From Sphingobium sp. CECT 9361 (lineage in GTDB: Bacteria > Pseudomonadota > Alphaproteobacteria > Sphingomonadales > Sphingomonadaceae), in contig NZ_CAKKNC010000007.1 in the NCBI RefSeq assembly GCF_918741285.1, positions 62,001 through 126,000 of the forward strand: DNA of 64,000 nucleotides. The letters are read 5' to 3'. Each line of letters opens with the position of its first letter. Position 1 is the stretch's first letter. The position numbers and the translations under genes are program-made. Shown in pieces: positions 35,727 to 43,564 of this stretch. Below the pieces are notes generated by a model. The model saw only the letters and a program-made list of their open reading frames with translations. It was not told the origin of the DNA and made no database searches.

Positions 35727-36824
35727 ATGTCGGTCAATCCCCTGCAACCACAACCGTTTTTCGCGGATAAGAACCGGGCATTCTGGCAGCTTCAATCGCT
35801 CGGCTGGCTGGGCACGTTCGTGCTGCGCGGCGCGTCGGGCGTTGCGAACGGGCAAGACCTTTCGTTTCTCGTTCCGGTGCTCATATCGACGGTTACCGGC
35901 TACTCCGTGACCCTGCTGATGGCCGTGATCTTCCGCGCGTTGCTCAAGCAGCGACCGATCATCACCTGGGGCGCTTCGATCGTGGCGGTCGTGGCCTCGG
36001 CGGCGCTCTGCGCCTTCATCGATGCATGGGTCTTTGCAACGCAGAACCAATCCAGCGATACAGCGGGGTTGCAGCTTTTCCTTGGCGCCTTCTATCTGAC
36101 CGTCACGCTGCTGGGCGCATGGTCGGCGCTGTATTACGCCATCAACTTCTTCCTGACGGTCGAGGAGCAAGCGGATCAGCTTCAGCGGCTGGAGCTGCAG
36201 GCGAGCAACGCGCAGCTTGCAATGCTGCGCTATCAGCTCAATCCGCATTTCCTGTTCAATACGCTCAACAGCATTTCGACGCTTGTCCTGCTCAAGCAGA
36301 CGGACCGGGCCAATGCGATGCTCTCCCGCCTTTCCTCGTTCCTGCGCTACACGCTCATCAACGAACCGACGGCGCAAGTAACGCTGGAACAGGAAGTGGA
36401 AACGCTCAAACTCTATCTGGAGATCGAGAAGATGCGTTTCGAGGACCGCTTGCGGCCTGCCTTCCACATCGATCCCGCTGTCGCGCATGCCCGGTTGCCG
36501 TCGCTGCTGCTGCAGCCGCTGGTCGAAAACGCCATCAAATATGCCGTCACGCCAAAGGAAGAAGGCGCCGAAATATCCGTTATGGCGCAGCCTGCCGGTG
36601 AAAACGTCCGGATCGTCGTGTCCGATACGGGTCCGGGATTGAACGAGATCGCAGCTCGTCCAAGTCTCTCGACGGGAGTGGGATTGGCCAACATCCGCGA
36701 CAGGCTGTTTCAAGCCTATGGGGAACGCCATAGCTTCGACGCACGTTCCACACCCGGAGGCGGATTTTCGGTGACCATCGAAATGCCGCTGATAACGGAA
36801 GAATCAACGAAAGTGGCTGCATGA
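35727..36824 (+). CDS. LytS-type sensor histidine kinase
   Basis: A 365-residue membrane kinase of the His_kinase (PF06580) type. It has about four membrane segments in the first 150 residues, a coiled coil, and the phosphorylation site His174 in QLNPHFLFNTLNSIS. The HATPase domain has LLLQPLVENAIKYAV (N box), DTGPGL and GVGLANIRDRL. It overlaps the response regulator gene by 4 bp (ATGA), forming a classical pair. The ligand sensed by the membrane domain is unknown. Confidence 0.93.
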   Translation: MSVNPLQPQPFFADKNRAFWQLQSLGWLGTFVLRGASGVANGQDLSFLVPVLISTVTGYSVTLLMAVIFRALLKQRPIITWGASIVAVVASAALCAFIDAWVFATQNQSSDTAGLQLFLGAFYLTVTLLGAWSALYYAINFFLTVEEQADQLQRLELQASNAQLAMLRYQLNPHFLFNTLNSISTLVLLKQTDRANAMLSRLSSFLRYTLINEPTAQVTLEQEVETLKLYLEIEKMRFEDRLRPAFHIDPAVAHARLPSLLLQPLVENAIKYAVTPKEEGAEISVMAQPAGENVRIVVSDTGPGLNEIAARPSLSTGVGLANIRDRLFQAYGERHSFDARSTPGGGFSVTIEMPLITEESTKVAA

Positions 36825-37621
36825 CAATTAGAACGATCCTCGTCGATGATGAGAGCCTTGCCATTCAGGGCATGCAGCTCCGCCTCGAAGCCCATGAGGA
36901 TGTCGAGATCATCGAGACATGCCAAAACGGGCGTGAAGCCATCCGGGCCATCAAGACGCACAAGCCCGACCTCGTTTTCCTCGACATTCAGATGCCCGGA
37001 TTTGACGGCTTTTCCGTCGTGCAGGGCATGATGGAGATCGAACCGCCGCTGTTCATCTTTGTCACTGCTTATTCCGATCACGCGATCCGCGCGTTCGAGG
37101 CGCAGGCCGTCGACTATCTGATGAAGCCGGTCGAGCCGGACCGTCTGGCCGATGCTCTGGAGCGCGTGCGCCTGCGCCTCAGTGAAAAGCGGCAGGTGCA
37201 GGAAGTTGAGCGTTTGCGCGAAGTGCTGGCCGAAGTCGCGCCGCAGGCAATGAGCGACTTTGCCCCGGAAGAAGACGGCCATGCCTCGAACCGCTATGAA
37301 AAGCTCATCAACATCAAGGATCGCGGGCAGATTTTCCGCGTCGATGTCGACAGCATAGAACGCATCGACGCCGCGGGCGATTACATGTGCATCTACACTG
37401 CCGACAATTCGCTGATCCTGCGCGAGACGATGAAGGATCTGGAAAAGCGCCTAGACCCCCGCAATTTTCAGCGCGTCCATCGCTCCACCATCGTCAATCT
37501 GTCGCAAGTCCGTCAGGTAAAACCCCACACCAACGGCGAATGCTTCCTGGTGCTGGAAAGCGGCGCGCAAGTGAAGGTCAGCCGCAGCTATCGCGACGTA
37601 GTGGCGCGGTTCGTGCACTGA
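36821..37621 (+). CDS. LytTR-family response regulator
   Basis: A 266-residue regulator with an N-terminal receiver domain (phospho-acceptor Asp55 in LVFLDIQMPG, and DDE near the start) and a C-terminal LytTR DNA-binding domain at about 155-265 (DVDSIERIDAAGDYMCIYT, RNFQRVHRSTIVNL, VKVSRSYRDVVARF). It is the partner of the kinase encoded upstream, with which it is translationally coupled. LytTR regulators bind pairs of short direct repeats; none was confirmed here. A CcdAB module follows after only about 40 bp. Confidence 0.94.
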   Translation: MTIRTILVDDESLAIQGMQLRLEAHEDVEIIETCQNGREAIRAIKTHKPDLVFLDIQMPGFDGFSVVQGMMEIEPPLFIFVTAYSDHAIRAFEAQAVDYLMKPVEPDRLADALERVRLRLSEKRQVQEVERLREVLAEVAPQAMSDFAPEEDGHASNRYEKLINIKDRGQIFRVDVDSIERIDAAGDYMCIYTADNSLILRETMKDLEKRLDPRNFQRVHRSTIVNLSQVRQVKPHTNGECFLVLESGAQVKVSRSYRDVVARFVH

Positions 37622-37630
37622 TAATGGGGA

Positions 37631-37658
37631 TTGACCTTGGCGTTCATGCGCATAAATT
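37631..37658 (+). promoter_or_regulatory. probable ccdAB promoter
   Basis: The -35 box ttgacc (37631-37636) and -10 box taaatt (37653-37658) are spaced by 16 bp. The -10 lies inside the 31-bp palindrome. The predicted transcription start falls at or near the A of ATG 37665, so the message would be leaderless. This is inference from sequence. Confidence 0.5.
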
Positions 37659-37671
37659 ATGCGCATGAACG
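37641..37671. promoter_or_regulatory. 31-bp perfect palindrome, probable CcdA-CcdB operator
   Basis: Two 15-nt arms, cgttcatgcgcataa and its exact reverse complement, surround a single central A. The palindrome covers the -10 box and the ccdA start codon. Type II antitoxins with their toxins usually repress their own promoter by binding such a site, so this is very probably the autoregulatory operator. Confidence 0.8.
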
Positions 37672-37913
37672 CTATAGACTCTCTCCCCATTGGCCCACGA
37701 AAGGCGGCAAATCTGTCGTTGGACGTCCGCCTTGTTTCCGAAGCGCGTGCGCTGGGGATCAACATATCTCGCGCATGTGAAGTGGGTCTAGCGCAGGCCA
37801 TAGCGGCGACACGCGCTGAAAAGTGGCAAGCCGACAATGCAGAGGCATTGGCGTCTTCCAACCTGTACGTGGAAGAGCGTGGGATACCATTGGCACATCA
37901 CCGCCAATTTTAA
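37665..37913 (+). CDS. ccdA: type II antitoxin, CcdA family
   Basis: An 82-residue antitoxin. The N-terminal ribbon-helix-helix includes RKAANLSLDVRLVSEARALGINISRACE and binds DNA; the C-terminal part (KWQADNAEALASSNLYVEERGIPL) matches the disordered CcdA tail that captures the toxin and ends in a short non-conserved HHRQF. ATG 37665 is in the operator palindrome; ATG 37659 is two codons earlier. Neither has a ribosome site. Its TAA overlaps the toxin ATG by one base. Confidence 0.92.
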   Translation: MNAIDSLPIGPRKAANLSLDVRLVSEARALGINISRACEVGLAQAIAATRAEKWQADNAEALASSNLYVEERGIPLAHHRQF

Positions 37914-38206
37914 TGGCGCAGTTTGATGTCTATCGGTTTGAAGGAACGCTTGTCCTCGACTGCCAGTCAGATTTGCTCGCTTACCTCAATACGCGTGTCG
38001 TGGTCCCGTTGCTTGAACACAGCACAGAACTAAATCCCGCGGCGCGGCTTAACCCGGCGTTTGAAATACAAGGCAGATCTTACATCATGGCCACGCAGTT
38101 TGTGGCGACGGTCAGCGCGTCGAATTTGAGTGAGCCGGTAACGTCGCTGGCAGACCACCACATCAATATAATCGGGGCGATGGATGTGCTCCTCACCGGG
38201 GTTTAG
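37913..38206 (+). CDS. ccdB: type II toxin, CcdB family
   Basis: A 97-residue toxin predicted to trap DNA gyrase on DNA. It begins AQFDVYRFEGTLVLDCQSDLL, has TRVVVPLLEH, LNPAFEIQGRSYIMATQ, and ends with HINIIGAMDVLLTGV, where plasmid CcdB has its gyrase-binding C-terminal helix. ATG 37913 overlaps the ccdA stop; the longer in-frame opening from 37823 lies within ccdA and is rejected. Length and pattern fit a complete toxin. Confidence 0.92.
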   Translation: MAQFDVYRFEGTLVLDCQSDLLAYLNTRVVVPLLEHSTELNPAARLNPAFEIQGRSYIMATQFVATVSASNLSEPVTSLADHHINIIGAMDVLLTGV

Positions 38207-38211
38207 GACGC

Positions 38212-38637
38212 CTACCGAAACACCCATTGCCGGTTCAACACGAACACTATGGCAGGCGTTACGAAGATGAATGCCGGGATCGGCGCCCATTCGGGCCAGC
38301 CCATCGTCGTGACGCACAGCCATACCCACACCGCATTTATGCCCAAGCTCACCATAGACACCGCGACGAACTTTACCGCTCGGCCCGCGCTGCGGTCTTC
38401 GCGTTCGGCGTTGCGGAAGGTGAAGGCGCCGTGCAGCACATAGCCTGCCACCACCGCGACGCAGAACCCCGCCACCAGTGACACTTGCGGATGCAGGCCC
38501 ACCAACGCCGCCAGCGTCCAGTAAATCGCAGCCTGAATGGCCGTCACCGTTACGCCGGTCAGGCCATATCGCACAACTTGCCATAACAGCGCGCGCCGTT
38601 CGGGGGGCCATGCCCTGATCGCCGCCATCATTTTCAT
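38212..38637 (-). CDS. GtrA-family membrane protein
   Basis: A 141-residue protein with four membrane segments of the GtrA fold: VVRYGLTGVTVTAIQAAIYWTL, VSLVAGFCVAVVAGYVLHGAFTF, KFVAVSMVSLGINAVWVWL and IPAFIFVTPAIVFVLNRQWVF. GtrA proteins are thought to flip undecaprenyl-phosphate-linked sugars in cell-surface glycosylation. ATG 38637 is chosen over an upstream start at 38718, which overlaps the divergent gene. The neighbour transcribed away from it by 50 bp is an STT3-like membrane protein, which supports a shared glycosylation task. Confidence 0.85.
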   Translation of the reverse strand: MKMMAAIRAWPPERRALLWQVVRYGLTGVTVTAIQAAIYWTLAALVGLHPQVSLVAGFCVAVVAGYVLHGAFTFRNAEREDRSAGRAVKFVAVSMVSLGINAVWVWLCVTTMGWPEWAPIPAFIFVTPAIVFVLNRQWVFR

Positions 38638-38687
38638 CGACACCCCTTTGCGCTTTGCGTGCGGCGGTCTAATCCGGCGCTCATGAC

Positions 38688-40610
38688 ATGGAAAGCGGCA
38701 AGATGAGCAGCGCGACACAGAACACCCCCCGTTGGCGCGCGCGCATCACGCCGCTGGTCGATCGCTGGTCGGCTTATGCCGATGCGGAATGGAAATGGCT
38801 GACCTTCCTGATCTGGGTGGGCATCGCCGCGTTCTACATCGTGTCACGCTGGCAGCAGGTGCACTGGCTGGTGCTGACCGATACGGACGACAATATCCGC
38901 TATCTGCAGGTGAAGGACTGGCTGGCGGGTCAGGGTTGGTACGATCTGCGCCAGTATCGGCTCGATCCGCCCGGCGGCGCGAACATTCACTGGTCGCGGC
39001 TGGTGGACTTGCCGATTGCCGGGCTGATGCTGTTCTTCCGGCTGTTCACGGACATTCCGACGGCGGACCGGCTCGCCTGCGCCATAGCTCCACTCCTGCC
39101 CCTGCTGCCGATGATGCTCAGCCTTGCGTTCATCGTGCGGCGGCTGGCGGGCGGCAATGCGTGGATCGTGGCTGTGCTGGCCCCGCTGGCGGCGCAGATG
39201 GGTCTGAGCATGTATATGCCGATGCGGATCGACCATCATGGCTGGCAACTGGCGCTGACTGTCGCGATGCTGGCCGGGATGGTTGACCGCAACTGGCTGC
39301 GCGGCGGGATCGTCGCGGGGCTGAGCAGTGCCTTCTCCATCGCCATCGGGATGGAGATGATCGTCTATCTCGCCGCTGCCGGGGCCATCGTGGCGCTGCG
39401 CTGGGTGTTCAAGGATGGCGCGGCGCGGCGGATGCGACCCTATGCCATCAGCCTGGGCGGAGGTGTCGGCTTATTGTTCGTGCTGACGGCCAGCTACGCC
39501 AATCGTGCGCCGGTATGCGACGCTTTGTCGCCCGTATGGGTCGGCATATTGGGCGCGGCGGCGGGCGGGATGCTGTTGCTGACCTATCTGCCCCTGCGCA
39601 ACTGGCAGCAGCGATTGATCGCTGGTGCGGTTATCGGCGCATTGGTCGCCGCCTTCGCGCTGCTGAACTGGCCGCAATGCGTGACGAGCGCCTATCAACT
39701 CTCGCCTGAACTGCAAAAGCTGTGGCTTGCCAATATCCGCGAGGCCAAGCCGATCACGGTGCAGGCGCGCAATGTGGTGGTGCCGCTGCTGTCCCTGCCC
39801 GTGGTGGCGATCATCGGCGCGCTGTTCGCGTGCTGGACGGTGCGGCGCGATACCGAAGCCTTGTGGGCATGGGCGACCGTCACGCTGATGACGATCTTTG
39901 CTGTCGGCTTGTTGTTCTGGCAATTGCGGGCCGGTCCTGCGGCGCAGTTCCTCGCGATACCGGCGGCGGCGTGGACGGCATGGATGGCAGCGCGCACAAT
40001 GCTGTTCGGCAAACCACTCTGGCGCGTCGTTGGCGCTTTGGCCGTGCTGGTCGTTGGCGCAGTGCTGTTTGTGTACCAGATATACCCGGAGGCCAATCGC
40101 CTGATCGCGGACATGACCGATGCCGCACCAGCGAAGCCCAAAGCAAAGCCGAACCCGAATAGCCGGGGCGAACTGATCCGCAAGGCCAATGGCCGCTGCC
40201 GTTCGCTGCCGCAGCTTCAGGTGCTGAATCAGCTTCCGCCCGCCACAATCTTCACGATGGTCGATCTGGGGCCGCGCCTCATCGCCACGACGCATCATAG
40301 CGCGATTGCCGGTCCCTATCATCGCAACGGGGCGGCCATTCTGGACATTCATCATGCGCTGGACGGTCCGCCCGATGGCTTCCGCGCCATCGCGGCGCGG
40401 CATTTCGCGACCTATCTGCTGATCTGCCCGAACTTCCCAGAAGGCACCGTGTATCAGTCGCGCAGCCCCAAGGGCTTCTACGCGCAACTGATGCGCGGGA
40501 CGGTGCCGGGTTGGCTGCAGCCTGTGACGCTGACCTCGCCTGCGCCCCTGCCCTACAAACTCTACCGCATCGACTATTCAGCGCCGAACGGCAAAGAAGT
40601 CGCGCAGTAA
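38688..40610 (+). CDS. large membrane protein resembling STT3/PglB-type glycosyltransferases
   Basis: A 640-residue protein with about 12 membrane segments and a soluble C-terminal part (about 470-640). The first loop after TM1 carries LTDTDDNIRYLQVKDWLA and YRLDPPGGANIHWSRLVDLP, and a later loop holds MPMRIDHHGWQ; acidic residues in these positions resemble the metal-binding loops of STT3/PglB oligosaccharyltransferases. A WWDYG-like sequon site is not visible, so peptide glycosylation is uncertain. A GT-C transferase acting on a lipid or polymer is the best reading. ATG 38703 is an alternative start. It overlaps the end of tadA on the other strand. Confidence 0.72.
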   Translation: MESGKMSSATQNTPRWRARITPLVDRWSAYADAEWKWLTFLIWVGIAAFYIVSRWQQVHWLVLTDTDDNIRYLQVKDWLAGQGWYDLRQYRLDPPGGANIHWSRLVDLPIAGLMLFFRLFTDIPTADRLACAIAPLLPLLPMMLSLAFIVRRLAGGNAWIVAVLAPLAAQMGLSMYMPMRIDHHGWQLALTVAMLAGMVDRNWLRGGIVAGLSSAFSIAIGMEMIVYLAAAGAIVALRWVFKDGAARRMRPYAISLGGGVGLLFVLTASYANRAPVCDALSPVWVGILGAAAGGMLLLTYLPLRNWQQRLIAGAVIGALVAAFALLNWPQCVTSAYQLSPELQKLWLANIREAKPITVQARNVVVPLLSLPVVAIIGALFACWTVRRDTEALWAWATVTLMTIFAVGLLFWQLRAGPAAQFLAIPAAAWTAWMAARTMLFGKPLWRVVGALAVLVVGAVLFVYQIYPEANRLIADMTDAAPAKPKAKPNPNSRGELIRKANGRCRSLPQLQVLNQLPPATIFTMVDLGPRLIATTHHSAIAGPYHRNGAAILDIHHALDGPPDGFRAIAARHFATYLLICPNFPEGTVYQSRSPKGFYAQLMRGTVPGWLQPVTLTSPAPLPYKLYRIDYSAPNGKEVAQ

Positions 40611-41036
40611 GGTTGCAGCGGGCGCTTCGGCGATCCCGCCATAGACATCGGGCCGGTGCAGGCATTGAGGATGCGCGAAGACATGCGCGCCATGATCGAC
40701 CGCTCCGCCCTTGGGATCGGACGCGCCATAATAAAGCCGCGCGATTCGGGCGTGAGAGATGGCACCCGCGCACATCGCGCAGGGTTCCAGCGTCACCCAT
40801 AGTTCGCAATCGGTGAGGCGAAAGTCGCCAATGGCCTGTGCCGCCGCGCGGATGGCCACGATTTCTGCATGTGCAGTGGGATCGTTGTCGCGGCGGTTGC
40901 GATTTTCGCCTTCGCCGATGACTGCCCCGTCCCGTACGACGACTGCGCCGATAGGGACTTCCCCCGCCGCCCCGGCTGCACGCGCCAGATCGAGCGCGCG
41001 TAGCATCGGTGCGGGGGTGGGAAATGGCGCGGGCAT
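40578..41036 (-). CDS. tadA: tRNA-specific adenosine-34 deaminase
   Basis: A 152-residue zinc deaminase that converts A34 of tRNA-Arg(ACG) to inosine. The zinc site is His56 and Glu58 in TAHAEIVAIRAA and Cys86 and Cys89 in EPCAMCAGA. GAVVVRDG and RLYYGASDPKGGAVDHG agree with TadA rather than guanine or cytosine deaminases. The 3' end overlaps the convergent membrane-protein gene by 33 bp, which is common for tightly packed genes. Length is normal for the family. Confidence 0.93.
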   Translation of the reverse strand: MPAPFPTPAPMLRALDLARAAGAAGEVPIGAVVVRDGAVIGEGENRNRRDNDPTAHAEIVAIRAAAQAIGDFRLTDCELWVTLEPCAMCAGAISHARIARLYYGASDPKGGAVDHGAHVFAHPQCLHRPDVYGGIAEAPAATLLRDFFAVRR

Positions 41037-41079
41037 GAGGGCGTTTAACGCCCCACGATGCGCCGCGCCAGTGTGTCGC

Positions 41080-41307
41080 TTATTGCGGCTTCTGCACGTT
41101 GACCGTCGGCACTTCGACGGTTTCGTTGCGCGTGCCGACTTCGACCTTCACGACATCGGCCTTATAGGCGGGCAATGTGCCCTGCTTGACGGCAACCGCC
41201 GGGAGCGTCGCATCGCGAGTCTGTTCGACTTTCAGCAAGCCCAGTGCCATGGCGCCGCCGACGACGATCAGCCCTACGACCAGCAGTCCCAATATGAATT
41301 TTATCAT
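41080..41307 (-). CDS. small single-pass membrane protein, unrecognised
   Basis: A 75-residue protein with one N-terminal membrane segment (FILGLLVVGLIVVGGAMALGLL) and a periplasmic valine-rich tail containing VEVGTRNETVEVPTVNVQKP. The family looks conserved in sphingomonads by pattern, but I know no function. It may be co-transcribed with tadA, which lies 43 bp downstream. Confidence 0.75.
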   Translation of the reverse strand: MIKFILGLLVVGLIVVGGAMALGLLKVEQTRDATLPAVAVKQGTLPAYKADVVKVEVGTRNETVEVPTVNVQKPQ

Positions 41308-41380
41308 TTTACCCTCCGTGAACTATAGGGCGCTTAACGCAGATCAGCGGCGAAGGTTGCTATATACTCTATGCCAAGGG

Positions 41381-41409
41381 TTGACGGATCAGGGCGATCG
41401 GGCTATCCG
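41381..41409 (+). promoter_or_regulatory. possible rpmB promoter
   Basis: ttgacg (41381-41386) and tatccg (41404-41409) are separated by 17 bp and lie 60 bp upstream of the rpmB start. The -10 is poor, so this is a weak call. Confidence 0.35.
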
Positions 41410-41468
41410 CGCCGCTTTCCGGGCAAACCCCGGGCCACCGAAACCTTCTGTATACAGGGCTGATTGAT

Positions 41469-41759
41469 ATGTCGCGCATCTGCGAGCTGACCGGCAAGAC
41501 CCGCCAAGTGGGCCACAACGTGTCCCACGCGAACAACAAGACCAAGCGGGTGTTTCTGCCGAACCTGCAGAACGTCACGCTGCTGTCCGAAGCGCTCGAA
41601 AAGGGCGTTAAGCTGCGCGTTTCGACCAACGGCCTGCGTTCGGTCGAGCATGTCGGCGGTCTCGACAACTGGTTGCTCAAGACCAATGACGAGAAGCTCT
41701 CGCTCAAGGCACAGCGCGTAAAGCGTGAAATCGTGAAGAAGCAGAAGGTCGCCGCGTAA
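41469..41759 (+). CDS. rpmB: 50S ribosomal protein L28
   Basis: A 96-residue large-subunit protein. It has the family start [26 protein letters not shown], then FLPNLQNV and the C-terminal basic helix [16 protein letters not shown]. The length is typical of alphaproteobacteria. It is transcribed alone and is followed by a short hairpin and T run. Confidence 0.97.
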   Translation: MSRICELTGKTRQVGHNVSHANNKTKRVFLPNLQNVTLLSEALEKGVKLRVSTNGLRSVEHVGGLDNWLLKTNDEKLSLKAQRVKREIVKKQKVAA

Positions 41760-41794
41760 GCCGCACGACTCGGTTTCTGAACGAATAAGAGAGA

Positions 41795-41816
41795 CGGCCT
41801 GCGGGTCGCCTTTTTT
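41795..41816. terminator. probable terminator after rpmB
   Basis: A short stem cggcc-tgcg-ggtcg with one G-T pair, two more C residues and six T. It overlaps the convergent gene end and could serve rpmB. The stem is weak. Confidence 0.5.
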
Positions 41817-42804
41817 ATTGCGTGAGACTTTTGGGAATTTCCAATTTCAGCAACAGGCTACGCTGGAAAAATTCGTGATTGTCGTCCGACGCCATCCACA
41901 GGATGCGCCGACCGTTCTCGGTGGATAGCGCCAGCGCCTCGAAATTATCGGACAGCACCGGCGGCGCGAAGCGGGCGAGGTCTTGCGCCACAAGCTCCGC
42001 ACCGGCGCGCAACGGCGGCAGCGTCACGAGCGCGATGACCGCCGTGAACCCCTCATGCAGCGTGACCCGGCGATTGAGCACCAGCAGATGCGTATCGTCC
42101 AGCACGACCGCGTCGGTGGGACGATACCCCACCGGCGGGCGATAGCTTAGCCGCAACGGGGGCACGCTTTTGGGTTCAGCGGGATCTTGCTGAAACAGCA
42201 GCACATCGTTGCCGCCATCCTTGCCATAGCCATATTCGGAAAACAGCAGGAAGCGCCCATCGTTCAGACGGACCATCGCTTCACCCGCCCCGGTATCGGG
42301 CCAGCGTTTTACCGCAGGCCATGACATGCACGATTCGATCCGCGCAAATCCCGGCGCATAGCGGCAGATGCGCTGGATCAATTCGAACGACACCCAATGC
42401 TGGCCCGTTGCGGGATCGACCACATGCGCTTCGGAATCCCACGTCCAGCTTGGCAGATCCTTTTCCGCTGCGGTCGTCGGCAAAGGCGCGACGAACTGTC
42501 GCCCGCCGCGACCGTTCAGCGAAAAGCCGAACAGCGTCCCCGAATCGCTCAGCGCAAGAAATTGCCCGTCGGGCTGCACCAGCAACGACGATATGCCGCC
42601 GAAATCGGGATGGGTGCTGGTCAGTTGCCAGCCGCCCAGAAAACGGAACGGTCCGATCCGGTCGCGCCGGGGATCGTCGCTGTCGAGCGCGAGCGGATGC
42701 GCCGTTACCAGCAGCGACCCTGCCACGCGCGGCGCGCCCTTGTTCGGTGCGGGCGGCGACAGCAACGCTACCGCCAGCAGAAGGATAAGGAGAACGCGCG
42801 ACAT
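41815..42804 (-). CDS. secreted esterase-like activity of phytase family protein
   Basis: A 329-residue exported protein. ATG 42804 gives a signal peptide (RVLLILLLAVALLSPPAPN); a longer in-frame start at 42843 is less likely. The body is a beta-propeller of the phytase-like (PF13449) type, with FGGISSLLVQPDGQFLALSDSG, DSEAHVVDPATGQHWVSFE, GAGEAMVRLNDGRFLLFSE and DNFEALALSTENGRRILWMASDDN. Relatives are annotated as esterase-like or phytase-like; the substrate is unproven. It is a single gene. Confidence 0.87.
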   Translation of the reverse strand: MSRVLLILLLAVALLSPPAPNKGAPRVAGSLLVTAHPLALDSDDPRRDRIGPFRFLGGWQLTSTHPDFGGISSLLVQPDGQFLALSDSGTLFGFSLNGRGGRQFVAPLPTTAAEKDLPSWTWDSEAHVVDPATGQHWVSFELIQRICRYAPGFARIESCMSWPAVKRWPDTGAGEAMVRLNDGRFLLFSEYGYGKDGGNDVLLFQQDPAEPKSVPPLRLSYRPPVGYRPTDAVVLDDTHLLVLNRRVTLHEGFTAVIALVTLPPLRAGAELVAQDLARFAPPVLSDNFEALALSTENGRRILWMASDDNHEFFQRSLLLKLEIPKSLTQ

Positions 42805-43001
42805 CGGGGTCCAGCCGATAGGCGATTTGGCGGCGGAACACACTTGATTTGTCGCGATTTATGAACGGCAAATAACTGAACGACGGCTGTCACCCATGTT
42901 CAGCCAAGCCTCAAAGCGAATCGCCCATAAGGGTGTCATCGAGAGGGACAGTGATTCGAAACAGTCACCCTCCCGAAGAAGTTTTGATAAGGAGTAACGC
43001 C

Positions 43002-43424
43002 ATGAAGAAGTCTGCTTTCATCAACATGGGTGCTGCGCTTGCAATGGGCGTTGCATCTTTCGCTGCCACCTCGGCTCCGGCAATGGCCCGAGACCATTAT
43101 CGCGGTTACGAACGCGGCTATGATCGGGACGATTATTACCGCGGTGGCGACCGTCGTTATTACAATAACGAGCGCTATTACCGGAACAACGGCTATCGCG
43201 GCGGTAACGACTATTACCGTGGCAACGACCGGAACAACTACCGCAACAACTACCGCTGCCGCGACAATGGCACCGGCGGCACCATCATCGGCGCGATTGC
43301 CGGTGGCTTGCTCGGTAACGAAGTCGCCGGTCGCGGTGACCGCACCACCGGTGCGATCCTGGGTGCAGGCGTAGGCGCTCTGGCCGGACGTGCCATCGAC
43401 AAGAATGGCGGTCGCCGCTGCTGA
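43002..43424 (+). CDS. glycine-zipper 2TM domain protein
   Basis: A 140-residue protein with a signal peptide (INMGAALAMGVASFAATSAPAMA), a middle region very rich in Tyr, Arg, Asn, Gly and Asp (repeating RGYERGYDRDDYYRGG-like units), and a C-terminal glycine zipper (GGTIIGAIAGGLLGNEVAG, GAILGAGVGALAGRAID). Such proteins sit in the outer membrane or periplasm and may stabilise the envelope. AAGGAG at 42989-42994 supports ATG 43002. It has its own terminator. Confidence 0.88.
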   Translation: MKKSAFINMGAALAMGVASFAATSAPAMARDHYRGYERGYDRDDYYRGGDRRYYNNERYYRNNGYRGGNDYYRGNDRNNYRNNYRCRDNGTGGTIIGAIAGGLLGNEVAGRGDRTTGAILGAGVGALAGRAIDKNGGRRC

Positions 43425-43458
43425 TCTGACAGCGAAGCACCGTTAGAGCCAACGGAGG

Positions 43459-43487
43459 AGGCCAGTCCCGCGAGGGGCTGGCCTTTT
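43459..43487 (+). terminator. intrinsic terminator of the glycine-zipper gene
   Basis: A 10-bp stem (ggccagtccc with ggggctggcc, one T-G pair) has loop gcga and is followed by four T residues, 35 bp after the stop. Confidence 0.85.
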
Positions 43488-43564
43488 CGCATGACTTGTA
43501 ATAATGTTTCGGAACGCGGTAACAATCAGTCAGCGTTAGCAGCCGCGTTCTGGAGCTTCCCGCC

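Noticed and set aside
37641..37671. The 31-bp palindrome as a rho-independent terminator of the response-regulator gene
   Set aside because: No T run follows, and it covers a promoter-like -10 box and the ccdA start, which fits an operator better.
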